NCBI RefSeq assembly: GCF_004363235.1
Contig: NZ_SNYW01000007.1
Location: 421,064 to 485,063 of the forward strand
Source: Dongia mobilis
GTDB lineage: Bacteria > Pseudomonadota > Alphaproteobacteria > Dongiales > Dongiaceae
Reading direction: 5' to 3'
Length of the DNA stretch: 64,000 nucleotides
The notes beneath the pieces are model-generated. The model searched no databases and was not told where the DNA came from. It saw nothing but the letters and a program-made list of their open reading frames with translations. The position numbers and the translations under genes were made by a program. Numbering within the stretch: the first letter of the stretch is position 1; each line of letters opens with the position of its first letter. Of the stretch, positions 46,691-54,501 are shown piece after piece.

Positions 46691-46885
46691 GCGATGCCTC
46701 CTGTCAGTTTTCTGATTCTACCCCCGGGCTTCGCGGTCGCGCGCCGCCATCCCGTTTGTGACAGTTAGGCTATACCGCGCGCACAAATGTGCAACGGAAT
46801 TTTGTCCGGTCGGCCAGAAGGGGGCGCCAAGTTCGCGTGGGGCCACTCCGATTGCCAGATTGTTCCGTCTGGCCAGAGCGTATGT
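46691..46885 (-). promoter_or_regulatory. promoter region of the dpp-like operon
   Basis: A 195-base gap between rimO and the binding-protein gene, both on the minus strand. It should hold the importer's promoter, but no clear -35/-10 pair or terminator is seen. Confidence 0.35.
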
Positions 46886-48214
46886 TCAGCCGACCAGGTC
46901 GCCCCAGAGGTCGTAATCCTCGGCGCGGGTGATCTTGACCTTGACCATGTCGCCGGCCTTGAGGCGCTTGCGGCCGAGGTTGCCGACGAAGACCTGCCCG
47001 TCGATTTCGGGCGCGTCGGCCGATGACCGGCCGATGGCCTGCGACTTGTCGGCCTCGTCGATCAGCACGTCGAGGGTGCGGCCCACCTTGCGCTGCATGC
47101 GCTGTTCGCTGATCGCGCGCTGGGTCTCCATGAAGCGATCCCAACGGTCGTGCTTCTCGTCCTCGTCGACCTGCTCGAGGCCCAGATCATTGGCCCTGGC
47201 GCCGTCGACCGGTTCGTATTTGAAGCAGCCCACCCGGTCGAGCTCAGCCTCCTCCAGCCAGTCCAGCATGTAGTTGAAGTCATCCTCGGTTTCGCCGGGA
47301 AAGCCGACGATGAAGGTCGAGCGGATGGTGAGGTCTGGGCAGATGTTGCGCCATTTCTTGATGCGCTCCAGCACCTTCTCCTGGTTGCCCGGGCGCTTCA
47401 TGGCTTTCAGGATCTTCGGGCTGGCATGCTGGAAGGGGATATCGAGATAAGGGAGGACGAGCCCTTCCGCCATCAGCGGGATGACGTCGTCGACATGCGG
47501 ATAGGGATAGACGTAATGGAGGCGGGTCCAGGCGCCGAGCTGGCCCAGTTCCCGGGCGAGATCCAGGAATTTCGCCTTCACCATGCGGCCCTGATATTTG
47601 CTCTCGGCATATTTGATGTCGACGCCGTAGGCCGAGGTATCCTGGCTGATCACCAGCAGTTCCCGGACGCCTGACTTCACGAGGTTCTCGGCCTCGATCA
47701 GCACGTCGCGGGCGGGCCGCGAGGCAAGGTCACCGCGCAATGACGGGATGATGCAGAAGGTGCAGCGGTTGTTGCAGCCCTCCGAGATCTTCAGATACGC
47801 ATAGTGACGCGGCGTCAACTTGAGGCCCGCAGGGGGTACCAAGTCCATGAACGGATCATGCTTCGGCGGCACCACATTGTGCACGGCATCGACCACGGTC
47901 TCGTATTGCTGCGGCCCGGTGATGGCGAGAACATTGGGATGCTCGCCGCGGATCAATTCCGGCGTCGCCCCGAGGCAGCCCGTGACGATGACCTTGCCGT
48001 TTTTGTTCAGCGCCTCGCCGATCGCTTCCAGGCTCTCGGTGCGTGCTGAATCCAGGAAGCCGCAGGTGTTGACGATGACGACATCGGCCCCGGCATAGGA
48101 ATCGGAAATGGCGTAGCCTTCCGCCCGCAGTTGGGTAAGGATGCGCTCGGAATCGACCAGGGCCTTGGGGCAGCCCAGGCTGACAATACCGACGCGCGGC
48201 TGGCTCTTGCTCAT
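46886..48214 (-). CDS. rimO: ribosomal protein uS12 methylthiotransferase
   Basis: A 442-residue radical-SAM enzyme that methylthiolates Asp88 of ribosomal protein uS12. The N-terminal UPF0004 domain has cluster cysteines Cys15, Cys51 and Cys80. The radical-SAM motif is CNNRCTFC (Cys147, Cys151, Cys154), and a C-terminal TRAM domain ends the protein ([19 protein letters not shown]). The start at 48214 ([15 protein letters not shown]) matches the family; a longer frame upstream is not supported. Confidence 0.96.
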   Translation of the reverse strand: MSKSQPRVGIVSLGCPKALVDSERILTQLRAEGYAISDSYAGADVVIVNTCGFLDSARTESLEAIGEALNKNGKVIVTGCLGATPELIRGEHPNVLAITGPQQYETVVDAVHNVVPPKHDPFMDLVPPAGLKLTPRHYAYLKISEGCNNRCTFCIIPSLRGDLASRPARDVLIEAENLVKSGVRELLVISQDTSAYGVDIKYAESKYQGRMVKAKFLDLARELGQLGAWTRLHYVYPYPHVDDVIPLMAEGLVLPYLDIPFQHASPKILKAMKRPGNQEKVLERIKKWRNICPDLTIRSTFIVGFPGETEDDFNYMLDWLEEAELDRVGCFKYEPVDGARANDLGLEQVDEDEKHDRWDRFMETQRAISEQRMQRKVGRTLDVLIDEADKSQAIGRSSADAPEIDGQVFVGNLGRKRLKAGDMVKVKITRAEDYDLWGDLVG

Positions 48215-48337
48215 GACAGATTCGGTCCGAAAAAATGCCGGCGCGGCGCCACTGCCGGCCACCTTCCCGCCGGCTGGCGGATAAGGTGCCGCATCGATCC
48301 AATTAACCGCTATGGCCGGCTGTTCTGGCGGCATCAC

Positions 48338-48830
48338 CTAGCCGGATTTGCCCGGACTCGCAAGCAACCTCGTAACTATCTGATAATATGAATGTTTTGT
48401 TCGGTCACAACCTTGTCACCGAAGTCACCGCCTTGTCGGGGGTGCAAGGCCGTTCCGCTTCCTAACTTAAACCTGACCGGGACGGGTGCGGGGTCTGGTT
48501 GAGTTGCGGACCAGTGCTGTTTTGGAACTGCCCCGCGATGATTGTGTTTCTTCCGCCAAGGCTACTGCTCCGGGACGTTCGCCGGTCAGCCCGCCGATCA
48601 GGCGGACAAGGCGGCCCGGAGCGCGAAGCAGACGAGACGGGACCTGGAAGATGACGGTTTGGAGTGCGATGGCAGCGGCCGGGATGTTGGTGTGGGCCAT
48701 CTCGCTCGCCTTGGCGATGGCGCCGCTGGTGCCTTCCGCGAAAGCCGCACGTCTGTCGAGGCACAATTCCTGGCTCGTCTGACCCATCGGATCGACATTA
48801 CCACGTATCAACAACCAAGGAGATGACGTC
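48338..48830. other. 493-base region without an assured gene
   Basis: Between rimO and the glycine-zipper lipoprotein gene. It contains an AT-rich stretch near 48370-48400 that may hold promoters for one or both flanks. The only coding possibility noted is a 43-codon frame at 48651-48782. No terminator hairpin or RNA gene is recognised. Confidence 0.4.
48651..48782 (+). CDS. possible 43-residue exported peptide
   Basis: A short frame whose product is almost entirely a signal-peptide-like sequence (MAAAGMLVWAISLALAMAPL, then PSAKA) and a short basic tail. GGAAG abuts the ATG, which is too close for a good ribosome site. It lies 48 bases upstream of the lipoprotein gene in the same direction. 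It may be non-coding; recorded as uncertain. Confidence 0.25.
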   Translation: MTVWSAMAAAGMLVWAISLALAMAPLVPSAKAARLSRHNSWLV

Positions 48831-49082
48831 ATGTTTCGATCGACAACCAGCGTTCTGTGCAGCGCGACCGGCATTGGCAGGCTTGCCGGTGCGGCCTTGC
48901 TGCTGGCTGCGCTCGGTGCCTGCTCGAATATGACACCCACCCAGCAGCGCGCCCTCTCGGGTGGTGCCATCGGCGCCGCCGGCGGTGCGGCGCTGACCGC
49001 CATTACCGGCGGCAGCGTCGGCTTGGGTGCGGCCATCGGTGGCGCTGCCGGTGTCGGTGCGGGTCTCCTGCTGCCGGATTGA
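48831..49082 (+). CDS. small glycine-zipper lipoprotein
   Basis: An 83-residue protein with a lipoprotein signal (LLLAALGAC, lipidated Cys at about 31) followed by a Gly-rich domain (GGAIGAAGGAALTAITGG, then GLGAAIGGAAGVGAG) with the GxxxG spacing of YMGG-like/OsmB-like glycine-zipper proteins. These are outer-membrane-attached stress proteins of unclear role. An AAGGAG site precedes the ATG at 48831. Confidence 0.82.
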   Translation: MFRSTTSVLCSATGIGRLAGAALLLAALGACSNMTPTQQRALSGGAIGAAGGAALTAITGGSVGLGAAIGGAAGVGAGLLLPD

Positions 49083-49442
49083 TCTGGCGGCGCGCCAGAA
49101 CGATTGCCCGGATTGATTGCCCGGTATGATTACGTTGCACTGAACTGACCGGCGACACGGGAGCAACCCCAGGACCTACCCCCCGAACGGTCATCCCGTG
49201 ATCGCCCCTTCCGCCCGGCCATCTCTTCCCGATGGCCGGGCGCTTTCTTTCCGCTACCCTCGACAACTCGAAAAAGCACGGCATTTGCCGCGATTGCACG
49301 TCATGCTGCAGGCGCGATGGCCGCATTGCAATCGGGCCGAAAAGCCAATAAACCCATTGGCTAATTCGTTGCCACATGGTCGGGCCTGGAGACAGCCCGA
49401 ACCAGGCAGCATTCAGCCGATACTGCATTGCCGAGACCAGAG
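49083..49442. other. 360-base intergenic region with direct repeat
   Basis: After the lipoprotein gene comes a near-tandem repeat GATTGCCCGG at 49102 and 49115, then a strong terminator at 49212-49250, and about 190 bases leading to the hisD-like gene. That last part is expected to contain its promoter, but no clear boxes are visible. Confidence 0.45.
49212..49250 (+). terminator. Rho-independent terminator after lipoprotein gene
   Basis: CGCCCGGCCATC and GATGGCCGGGCG form a perfect 12-bp stem around a seven-base loop, followed by CTTTCTTT. This is a strong forward-strand terminator about 130 bases after the lipoprotein stop. Confidence 0.88.
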
Positions 49443-50789
49443 ATGACCGACCGCAGGGTGCGACTTTACGATTTGGCCAGGATGGATGACGCCGCCCGGG
49501 CGCGACTCCTGGTGCGCTCGGAGGAAAATCTCGACCAGTTTGTCGAGGCGGTGAAGCCGATCGTGGCCGATGTGGCCGCACGCGGCGATGCGGCGCTGGC
49601 CGATTGCGCCCGGCGCTTCGACGGCGCCCCGGCGGAGTTTTCGCAGATCCTTACGCCGCCGGAAGATTTCGCCTGGGCCGACCGCCAGGTATCGGACGAG
49701 GTAAAGGCAGCACTCGCCTTTGCGGCCGACAACATCCGGCGCTTTCACCTGGCGCAGATGCCCGAGGATATGTGGCTGAAGGAGATGCGGCCGGGTGTCT
49801 TTGCCGGCGAGCGCTGGACGCCGATCGATTCCGTCGCCTGTTACGTGCCGCGCGGCAAGGGCTCGTTCCCGTCGGTGGCACTGATGACCGCGATTCCTGC
49901 CGTGGTGGCCGGGGTGCCGCGTGTGGTCATGCTGACGCCGCCAGGCGCCGATGGCCGCGCCGATGCGGCCACACTGGTGGCGGCCCGCCTTGCCGGGGTC
50001 AGCGAAGTCTATCGCGTCGGCGGCGCCCAGGCCGTCGCTGCGGTCGCCTATGGCACGGCATCGGTGCCGCATTGCCTCAAGATCGTGGGTCCGGGTGCAC
50101 CCTATCTGATCGCCGCCAAGAAGCTGCTGGCCGACCGTATCGATCCCGGCATGCTGGCCGGCCCCTCCGAGGCGCTGGTGCTGGCTGACGAGACCGCCGA
50201 TGGCAAACTCGCCGCCCTCGATCTACTGGTAGAAGTCGAGCACGGGCCCGATTCCTCGGGCTTCCTGGTCACCAATTCGCGCGACGTGGCGGAGGCCGCC
50301 ATTGCCGCCATTCCGGGCTTCTTTGGAAACATGAGTGCAACACGGATCGATTACACGATGACGGTGTTGTCATCCGAGCGCGGCGGCATCGTGCTGACGC
50401 CGGATCTGACATCGGCCTATGACTTCGTCAACGACTACGCCCCGGAACACCTGATGATCCACGCCAGGGAGCCCTATCAGCATCTCGGCCATATCCGCAA
50501 TGCGGGCGAGATCCTGCTGGGCGAGAACACCTCCAACACCCTCGCCAATTTCGTGATCGGTCCCAACAACGTGCTGCCGACCAGCGGCTGGGCCAAGACC
50601 ATGTCGCCGCTCTCGGTGTTCGACTACATGAAGCGCGCGACCGTGGCCCATGTGACGCCCAAGGGTTATCACGAGCTTGCCGGCGCCGCGGAGTGTCTCG
50701 CCCGCTATGAAGGGTTCGACGCCCATGCCAATGCGGTCTCAGCGACCCGCGCCGCGATCATGAAGGAACGCGACGGCAAGACCGGATAA
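49443..50789 (+). CDS. histidinol-dehydrogenase-family protein, divergent paralog
   Basis: A 448-residue HisD-fold dehydrogenase. The NAD segment (YVPRGKGSFPSVALMT) and catalytic Glu335-His336 (YAPEHL) are kept, and His428 matches the last zinc ligand. Other zinc-site residues differ from E. coli HisD: Gln259 is Glu264, Asp360 is Asn369, and His367 is Asn376 (GPNN). The gene stands with pgm and pgi, not with his genes. Oxidation of another alcohol is therefore more likely than histidine synthesis; HpsN is a known HisD homolog acting on dihydroxypropanesulfonate. Seven bases separate it from pgm. Confidence 0.85.
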   Translation: MTDRRVRLYDLARMDDAARARLLVRSEENLDQFVEAVKPIVADVAARGDAALADCARRFDGAPAEFSQILTPPEDFAWADRQVSDEVKAALAFAADNIRRFHLAQMPEDMWLKEMRPGVFAGERWTPIDSVACYVPRGKGSFPSVALMTAIPAVVAGVPRVVMLTPPGADGRADAATLVAARLAGVSEVYRVGGAQAVAAVAYGTASVPHCLKIVGPGAPYLIAAKKLLADRIDPGMLAGPSEALVLADETADGKLAALDLLVEVEHGPDSSGFLVTNSRDVAEAAIAAIPGFFGNMSATRIDYTMTVLSSERGGIVLTPDLTSAYDFVNDYAPEHLMIHAREPYQHLGHIRNAGEILLGENTSNTLANFVIGPNNVLPTSGWAKTMSPLSVFDYMKRATVAHVTPKGYHELAGAAECLARYEGFDAHANAVSATRAAIMKERDGKTG

Positions 50790-50796
50790 GGAGATC

Positions 50797-52437
50797 ATGA
50801 CCGACGCCATCCAGCGCATCGCGTGCCACGCGTTCAGGGATCAACGACCGGGAACCTCCGGCCTGCGCAAGCGGGTGCTGCAATTCCAGACGCCGCATTA
50901 CCTCGCCATGTTCGTCCAGGCGATCTTCGAGGGCGTCGGCGATCTCCGCGGCGCCGCCATCGCCCTCGGTGGCGACGGACGTTTCTTCAATCGCGAGGCA
51001 AGCGAGATCATCCTGCGCATGGCAGCTGCCCATGGCGTCGCCCGCGTGGTGGTCGGGCGGGGCGGCCTGATGTCGACGCCCGCGGTCAGCAACCTCATCC
51101 GCCAGCGCGGACTCAAAGGCGGGATCATCCTCTCTGCCAGCCACAATCCCGGCGGTCCCGACGGCGATTTCGGCATCAAGTACAATGTCGCCAATGGCGG
51201 CCCGGCACCGGAATCGGTGACCGAGGCGATCTTCCGTCATTCCCAGAGCCTCGCTGGCTACGACATTCTGGGTGAAGCGGCGGGGAAGGTGGATCTCGAC
51301 CGGACGGGCGAGCAGCGCCTCGGCCAACTGGTGGTCGAGGTGGTGGACTGCGTTGCCGATTATGCGCGCCTGATGGAGCAGCTGTTCGATTTCGAGCGCA
51401 TGCGCCGCTGGCTGAAATCCAACCGCCTGGTCTTCGACGCGATGCATGCGGTGACCGGGCCCTATGCCGAGGAGATCCTGGTGAAGCGCCTCGGCGCGCC
51501 CGCGTCGGCGCTGCTCAATGCCGTGCCGAAGCCGGATTTCGGCAATCACCACCCCGATCCCAACCCGGCCCATGCCGAGGAATTGATGGCAAGGATGTGG
51601 GCCGCCGACGCGCCGGCATTGGGCGCCGCTTCGGACGGTGACGGCGACCGCAACATGATCGTCGGACCCCGCATGGCGGTCTCGCCCAGCGACAGCCTCG
51701 CCGTCATGCTGGCCAATGCCGCCCTAATTCCAGGCTATTCGAAAGGGGTCAGCGGCGTGGCGCGCTCGATGCCGACCAGTCGCGCCGCCGATGTCGTCGC
51801 CAGGGAACTCGGGCTTGAAGCGTTCGAAACGCCGACGGGGTGGAAGTTCTTCGGCAATTTGCTGGATGCCGGCCGGGTGACGCTCTGCGGAGAAGAGAGC
51901 TACGGCACCGGCTCCGACCATGTGCGCGAGAAGGACGGGCTTTGGGCCGTGCTGTTCTGGCTCAATCTGGTCGCCGTCAGCGGCCGGTCGGTGCCCGATC
52001 TGCTCGGCGACCACTGGCGGCGCTTCGGGCGACACTACTATTCCCGCCATGATTACGAGGCGGTCGACAGCGACCTTGCCGATGACATCGTTGCGCGGTT
52101 GCGTGGCCGTCTCGGCGACCTCTCCGGACGCAGCCATGATGGCCGGCGCATCGAACTGACCGACGATTTCCGCTATGTCGACCCGGTCGACCATTCGGTC
52201 AGCGAAAGGCAGGGCCTGCGCCTGGTCTTCGCCGATGGCAGCCGCATCATCCTGCGTCTGTCCGGTACCGGCACGGTAGGCGCCACGCTCCGGCTCTACC
52301 TAGAGCAGTTCGAGCCGCGGACGGGGAGGCTGGACCGCGAGCCGGCCGAGGCCCTCGGCACCCTTGCGGAACTGGCCGAGGAAATTGTCGGCATCAGGCG
52401 TATCTCGGGACGAACCCGACCGGATGTGGTGACATGA
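50797..52437 (+). CDS. pgm: phosphoglucomutase, alpha-D-glucose phosphate-specific
   Basis: A 546-residue phosphohexomutase interconverting glucose-1- and glucose-6-phosphate. The phosphoserine loop is SASHNPGG (Ser115) with the extended NPGGPDGDFGIKYN typical of the eukaryote-like Pgm group, the metal loop is SDGDGDRN, the sugar loop GEESYGTGSDH, and the phosphate-binding loop RLSGTGT. Its stop overlaps the pgi start (ATGA). With pgi it links glucose-1-phosphate, glucose-6-phosphate and fructose-6-phosphate pools. Confidence 0.94.
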   Translation: MTDAIQRIACHAFRDQRPGTSGLRKRVLQFQTPHYLAMFVQAIFEGVGDLRGAAIALGGDGRFFNREASEIILRMAAAHGVARVVVGRGGLMSTPAVSNLIRQRGLKGGIILSASHNPGGPDGDFGIKYNVANGGPAPESVTEAIFRHSQSLAGYDILGEAAGKVDLDRTGEQRLGQLVVEVVDCVADYARLMEQLFDFERMRRWLKSNRLVFDAMHAVTGPYAEEILVKRLGAPASALLNAVPKPDFGNHHPDPNPAHAEELMARMWAADAPALGAASDGDGDRNMIVGPRMAVSPSDSLAVMLANAALIPGYSKGVSGVARSMPTSRAADVVARELGLEAFETPTGWKFFGNLLDAGRVTLCGEESYGTGSDHVREKDGLWAVLFWLNLVAVSGRSVPDLLGDHWRRFGRHYYSRHDYEAVDSDLADDIVARLRGRLGDLSGRSHDGRRIELTDDFRYVDPVDHSVSERQGLRLVFADGSRIILRLSGTGTVGATLRLYLEQFEPRTGRLDREPAEALGTLAELAEEIVGIRRISGRTRPDVVT

Positions 52438-54080
52438 GCGATCCGACGCGACTTCCTGCCTGGCAGTCCCTCGGTCAGCATCATGCCCAGCTCGGCGCGA
52501 CCACGATCGCGGAGCTGTTCGCTGCCGACCCGGATCGCTTCCGCAACTTCTCGGCGCGGTTCGGCGATCTGGTGCTGGACTATTCCAAGAACCGGATCAG
52601 CGACGTGACGCTCTCGCTGCTCTTCGACCTTGCCCGCGAGGCAGGGCTTGACCAGGCGCGTGCCGATCTCTTTGCCGGCAAGCCGGTGAACAACACGGAG
52701 AACCGGCCCGCCCTGCACATGGCGCTCCGCGCCCAGGCGGCAATGCGCGACAAGCCGCTGGTCTTCGCCGCCGCGGGTGTCGCCGTGGCACCGGATGTCA
52801 CCCAGGAACTCGACCACATGTTCGGCTTCGCGCAGGAAGTGCGCCTCGGGGCCTTTCTCGGGGCCACCGGCAAGCGCCTGCAGCATGTGGTCAATATCGG
52901 CATCGGCGGCTCCGATCTCGGCCCCGCTCTGGTGGTCGATGCCCTGCGTCCGGATATCGACGGCCGCATGGTGCTCGATTTCGTTTCCAACGTCGACGGC
53001 GCCCATCTCGACGCGGTGCTGGCACGCACCGATCCTGAAACCACGCTTTTCATCATTGCCTCGAAAACCTTCACCACGGCCGAGACCATGGCGAATGCGC
53101 GCGCGGCGCGAAAATGGCTCGCGGCAAAGCTGGGTGAAGCCGCGGTCGATCGCCACTTCGTCGCGGTCTCGACCAATATCGAGGCAGTCCGGGCCTTCGG
53201 CATCGATCCCCAGCGCATGTTCCGGTTCTGGGATTGGGTTGGCGGGCGCTATTCGCTCTGGTCGGCGATCGGCCTTTCGATTGTGCTGGCGATCGGTCCG
53301 GCGAAGTTCCGTGACCTGCTGGCCGGCGCTGCCGATATGGACCGGCACTTCCTTGAGGCGCCGCTCCAGGAAAACCTGCCGGTCATCCTTGGCCTACTGC
53401 AGGTCTGGCACCGCAATTTCTGCGGCCATGCCACTCAGGCTATCCTGCCCTACGCGCAGGACCTCTGGCGCCTGCCGGCCTATCTGCAGCAACTGGAGAT
53501 GGAGAGCAACGGGAAGTCGGTGACCCGTGACGGCGGGCCCGTCACCTGGGAGACGTCGCCGGTGATCTGGGGGCAGGCCGGCACCAACGGCCAGCACGCC
53601 TTTCACCAGATGCTGCATCAGGGCACCGAGCCGGTGCCCTGCGATTTCATCCTTGCGGCACGCGACCGTTCCAGCCTGCCCGCGCAGCACCAGATGCTGT
53701 TCGCCAATGGTCTTGCACAATCGGCCGCACTGGCCTTCGGGCGCTCCGCCGCGGACGTCGCCGCCGCCATGCGCGCCGCCGGCCAGGACGGGGCCGTGAT
53801 CGAGCGCCTGGTCCCGCACCGCAGCTTTGCCGGCAACCGGCCCTCGACCACAATCGTACTGCCCGTGCTGGATGCCTATCATCTGGGCGCTCTCATCGCG
53901 CTCTACGAGCACAAGGTGTTCGTCGCCGCCACCATCTGGGGCATTAATCCCTTCGATCAATGGGGCGTCGAACTCGGCAAGGAACTCGCCAATGCGCTGC
54001 TGGCGGGCAGTGATGCGCCGGCCGATTCCTCGACAGCGGGCCTGATGGCCCTATATGATGCTGCCGCCCGGCGCCGGTAG
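52434..54080 (+). CDS. pgi: glucose-6-phosphate isomerase
   Basis: A 548-residue isomerase of normal length, interconverting glucose-6-phosphate and fructose-6-phosphate. Family signatures are NIGIGGSDLGPAL, the SKTFTTAET phosphate-binding segment, MESNGKSVT, and GTNGQHAFHQMLHQG with the catalytic His, followed by NPFDQWGVELGK. It overlaps pgm by four bases and ends the hisD-like/pgm/pgi unit. A formamidase-like gene pair follows after 58 bases and could be read through. Confidence 0.96.
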   Translation: MSDPTRLPAWQSLGQHHAQLGATTIAELFAADPDRFRNFSARFGDLVLDYSKNRISDVTLSLLFDLAREAGLDQARADLFAGKPVNNTENRPALHMALRAQAAMRDKPLVFAAAGVAVAPDVTQELDHMFGFAQEVRLGAFLGATGKRLQHVVNIGIGGSDLGPALVVDALRPDIDGRMVLDFVSNVDGAHLDAVLARTDPETTLFIIASKTFTTAETMANARAARKWLAAKLGEAAVDRHFVAVSTNIEAVRAFGIDPQRMFRFWDWVGGRYSLWSAIGLSIVLAIGPAKFRDLLAGAADMDRHFLEAPLQENLPVILGLLQVWHRNFCGHATQAILPYAQDLWRLPAYLQQLEMESNGKSVTRDGGPVTWETSPVIWGQAGTNGQHAFHQMLHQGTEPVPCDFILAARDRSSLPAQHQMLFANGLAQSAALAFGRSAADVAAAMRAAGQDGAVIERLVPHRSFAGNRPSTTIVLPVLDAYHLGALIALYEHKVFVAATIWGINPFDQWGVELGKELANALLAGSDAPADSSTAGLMALYDAAARRR

Positions 54081-54138
54081 TGGCGCTGCAGCCAGCCGGA
54101 ATTCCACCTCGAATGCCGGTAAGTGAGACGGGGGAATC

Positions 54139-54453
54139 ATGCTCAGGATCGATGCCGACGGGCCGCGTGGCGCGGCTATTGCCCAGGAATTCAAGGCGGC
54201 GCCATTCGGCCCCTACAGTGCGGATCTGCAGAAAACCCTGCAATTGCTGCGCTGGGGTTACGCGCGCGGCCGCACCATCATTGTCTGCACCAGGCCCTAT
54301 TGCGAATGGCGCCTCGGCCGCATGGGCCCGCAGCGCGGCATGAAGGTTGAAATCGACGACAGCGCGGTGTTCACCGATTACGGCGCTGCCGTCTGGGCCT
54401 GCTTCCGCGCCCGCTGGCAGGAAGTGACCGGCAAGCCTTGCCCCGTCGCCTGA
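54139..54453 (+). CDS. N,N-dimethylformamidase alpha-subunit-like small protein
   Basis: A 104-residue protein immediately upstream of the large formamidase subunit, 48 bases away, with GGGGG just before its ATG. The region APFGPYSADLQKTLQLLRW and the later RPYCEWRLGRMG followed by VFTDYGAAVWACFRARW resemble, from memory, the small alpha subunit of bacterial N,N-dimethylformamidase, which is of about 130 residues. It has three cysteines and no signal peptide. Identity rests on this resemblance and position; an unrelated small protein is possible. Confidence 0.6.
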   Translation: MLRIDADGPRGAAIAQEFKAAPFGPYSADLQKTLQLLRWGYARGRTIIVCTRPYCEWRLGRMGPQRGMKVEIDDSAVFTDYGAAVWACFRARWQEVTGKPCPVA

Positions 54454-54501
54454 CCCCCTGCCGCTGCTGCATCTCAGTTCGATTTTCCAGGATTTGACGC
54501 C

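Noticed and set aside
49443-50789. Biosynthetic hisD
   Set aside because: Two zinc ligands and a substrate-pocket histidine are substituted, and no other his gene is near.
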